Part shown: positions 63,350-64,000 of the stretch, one piece after another
How positions within the stretch are numbered: the first letter of the stretch is position 1
Layout: every line of letters begins with the position of its first letter
Assembly: GCF_005116505.1 (NCBI RefSeq)
Contig: NZ_SWBR01000001.1
Span: 496,001 to 560,000 of the forward strand
Length of the DNA stretch: 64,000 nt
Direction of reading: 5' to 3'
From: Pedobacter polaris
GTDB taxonomy: Bacteria > Bacteroidota > Bacteroidia > Sphingobacteriales > Sphingobacteriaceae
The notes under the pieces: model-generated
What the model was told of the DNA's origin: nothing
What the model saw: the letters and a program-made list of their open reading frames with translations, nothing else
The model's database searches: none
Position numbers and translations under genes: made by a program

Positions 63350-63716
63350 CGTCGTCGTCTTTATCGGCTACCTTATCAAAGTATTTTCTAATAAATAAAT
63401 TCACCAAAACTCTTTCAATGTATTTATCCTTTGTTAAATAAACAATAATAGATAATAATAGATAGATGCCAGCTACACAGCCAAAACCTCTTGCATAACT
63501 ACCTAACACGTCAGAAAGATAAAGCGCTAACGTAAATGAGGCAAATAAAAATGCCAATATAAAGGAAATAATTACTGCACCACTTGTTATTAAATCAGCA
63601 AAAATCTTAGACCCTTTTTCTACAGCAGATAGCTTGGTATATTCAATCCGAGTATCTATGTATTCCTTGGCGTCTAAAAAAATATCTTCAAGATCTTTTT
63701 CTTTCTTTTCTTCCAT
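63333..63716 (-). CDS. Holin-like membrane protein (DUF1469/phage-holin-family type)
   Basis: The 127-residue protein has an N-terminal helix with acidic residues, then two closely spaced membrane helices (GAVIISFILAFLFASFTLALYLSDVLG and GFGCVAGIYLLLSIIVYLT) and an acidic tail (DKVADKDDDDEEKL). This matches the DUF1469-type holin-like proteins often found with YtxH genes. A phage lysis role is not implied; an envelope stress role is more likely. Confidence 0.85.
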   Translation of the reverse strand: MEEKKEKDLEDIFLDAKEYIDTRIEYTKLSAVEKGSKIFADLITSGAVIISFILAFLFASFTLALYLSDVLGSYARGFGCVAGIYLLLSIIVYLTKDKYIERVLVNLFIRKYFDKVADKDDDDEEKL

Positions 63717-63741
63717 TATCTGTTAAGATTGATTAAATAGC

Positions 63742-64000
63742 TTAAACGTTTTCTACTTCAGAAGAATACTCATCTTCTGCATCGCGTAATTTACTTTTGA
63801 TAGAGTCTACAACTTTATCTTTTAAGCTAGTTAAATTGTTAATTTCATCTGCAGCTCTGTCTTTAATCGAATCTCCGAAATCCTTTAAAGATTGTCCTAG
63901 CTTATCTCTCGTTTCAGTTCCCTTTTCTGGCGCAAATAATAAACCTAATGCTGCTCCAGCAGCCAAACCAGCTAATAATGCTACTAATACTTTTGAATTA
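63742..64000 (-). CDS. YtxH-domain protein, 5' end outside the window
   Basis: The frame stays open to the right edge, so the start is missing. The visible part has a small membrane segment (NSKVLVALLAGLAAGAALGLLFAPEKG, the YtxH hallmark) followed by a helical tail (KLGQSLKDFGDSIKDRAADEINNLTSLKDKVVDSIKSKL). Such general-stress proteins are usually encoded with holin-like partners, as here 25 nt upstream. Confidence 0.88.
   Translation of the reverse strand, partial: NSKVLVALLAGLAAGAALGLLFAPEKGTETRDKLGQSLKDFGDSIKDRAADEINNLTSLKDKVVDSIKSKLRDAEDEYSSEVENV

Noticed and set aside
63333..63716. A prophage lysis cassette suggested by the holin-like protein
   Set aside because: No other phage genes are present, and this family is commonly a host envelope gene next to YtxH.

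Overview
The window looks like a core chromosomal segment of a Bacteroidota bacterium of the Sphingobacteriaceae, most like Pedobacter. This is an inference from three things: AT-rich DNA with little Shine-Dalgarno signal, several -7 boxes of the TAnnTTTG type, and a gene set typical of the group (Oar-like TonB receptor, DUF1800/DUF1501 pair, GIN/DUF4097-type surface proteins, Lrp and OxyR regulators, ECF sigma with anti-sigma). About 64 protein genes are supported. There is no prophage, IS element, CRISPR array or rRNA operon.

Layout. 1-9.8 kb: NTF2-like secreted protein, M1 aminopeptidase, ALDH7-type dehydrogenase, GIN-domain protein, SNF2 helicase, and a DUF2927-like gene bracketed by inverted repeats. 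9.8-22.3 kb: aat, DUF1800/DUF1501, small envelope proteins, App1-like phosphatase, lipid kinase, TonB-like protein, M23 peptidase, hemolysin III, rbfA, alginate-lyase-family protein, hflX. 22.4-25.5 kb: trpE-trpG-trpC behind a leader with a short Trp-containing peptide (WQW) and a terminator, i.e. a ribosome-mediated attenuator. 25.6-34.1 kb: four-helix membrane protein, Oar-like TonB-dependent receptor, and two overlapping amidohydrolase genes in which only one of three amidohydrolase modules keeps its metal ligands.

34.1-35.0 kb is the most unusual part. A self-contained minus-strand unit (promoter, two RNAs, rho-independent terminator) encodes two tRNA-like RNAs. Both have perfect acceptor stems, canonical D and T arms, a Leu-like class II body, anticodon GUC, and very long variable arms (about 72 and 41 nt). 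Base changes between the copies compensate each other in the acceptor and variable stems. Both carry the full set of bases known as AspRS identity elements in E. coli tRNA-Asp.

35-64 kb is mostly housekeeping: lrp-type regulator, tex, ybaB, metallo-hydrolase, polA, alkyltransferase-like protein with trmB, oxyR, Mn-type sod, tadA, tRNA-binding CsaA-like protein, rlmI-like methyltransferase, bestrophin-like channel, MHS-type transporter, nucleoid-associated protein, TerC, an ECF sigma/anti-sigma/beta-helix operon, aspS, and a YtxH/holin-like envelope cluster running off the right edge.

Intergenic DNA is rich in strong bidirectional terminators and at least three families of short dispersed palindromic repeats: a CTAAATCCCCTAAAGGGG family, a TGTCATYCTGA family, and a GGGACT/CGGGTTTAGAG family.
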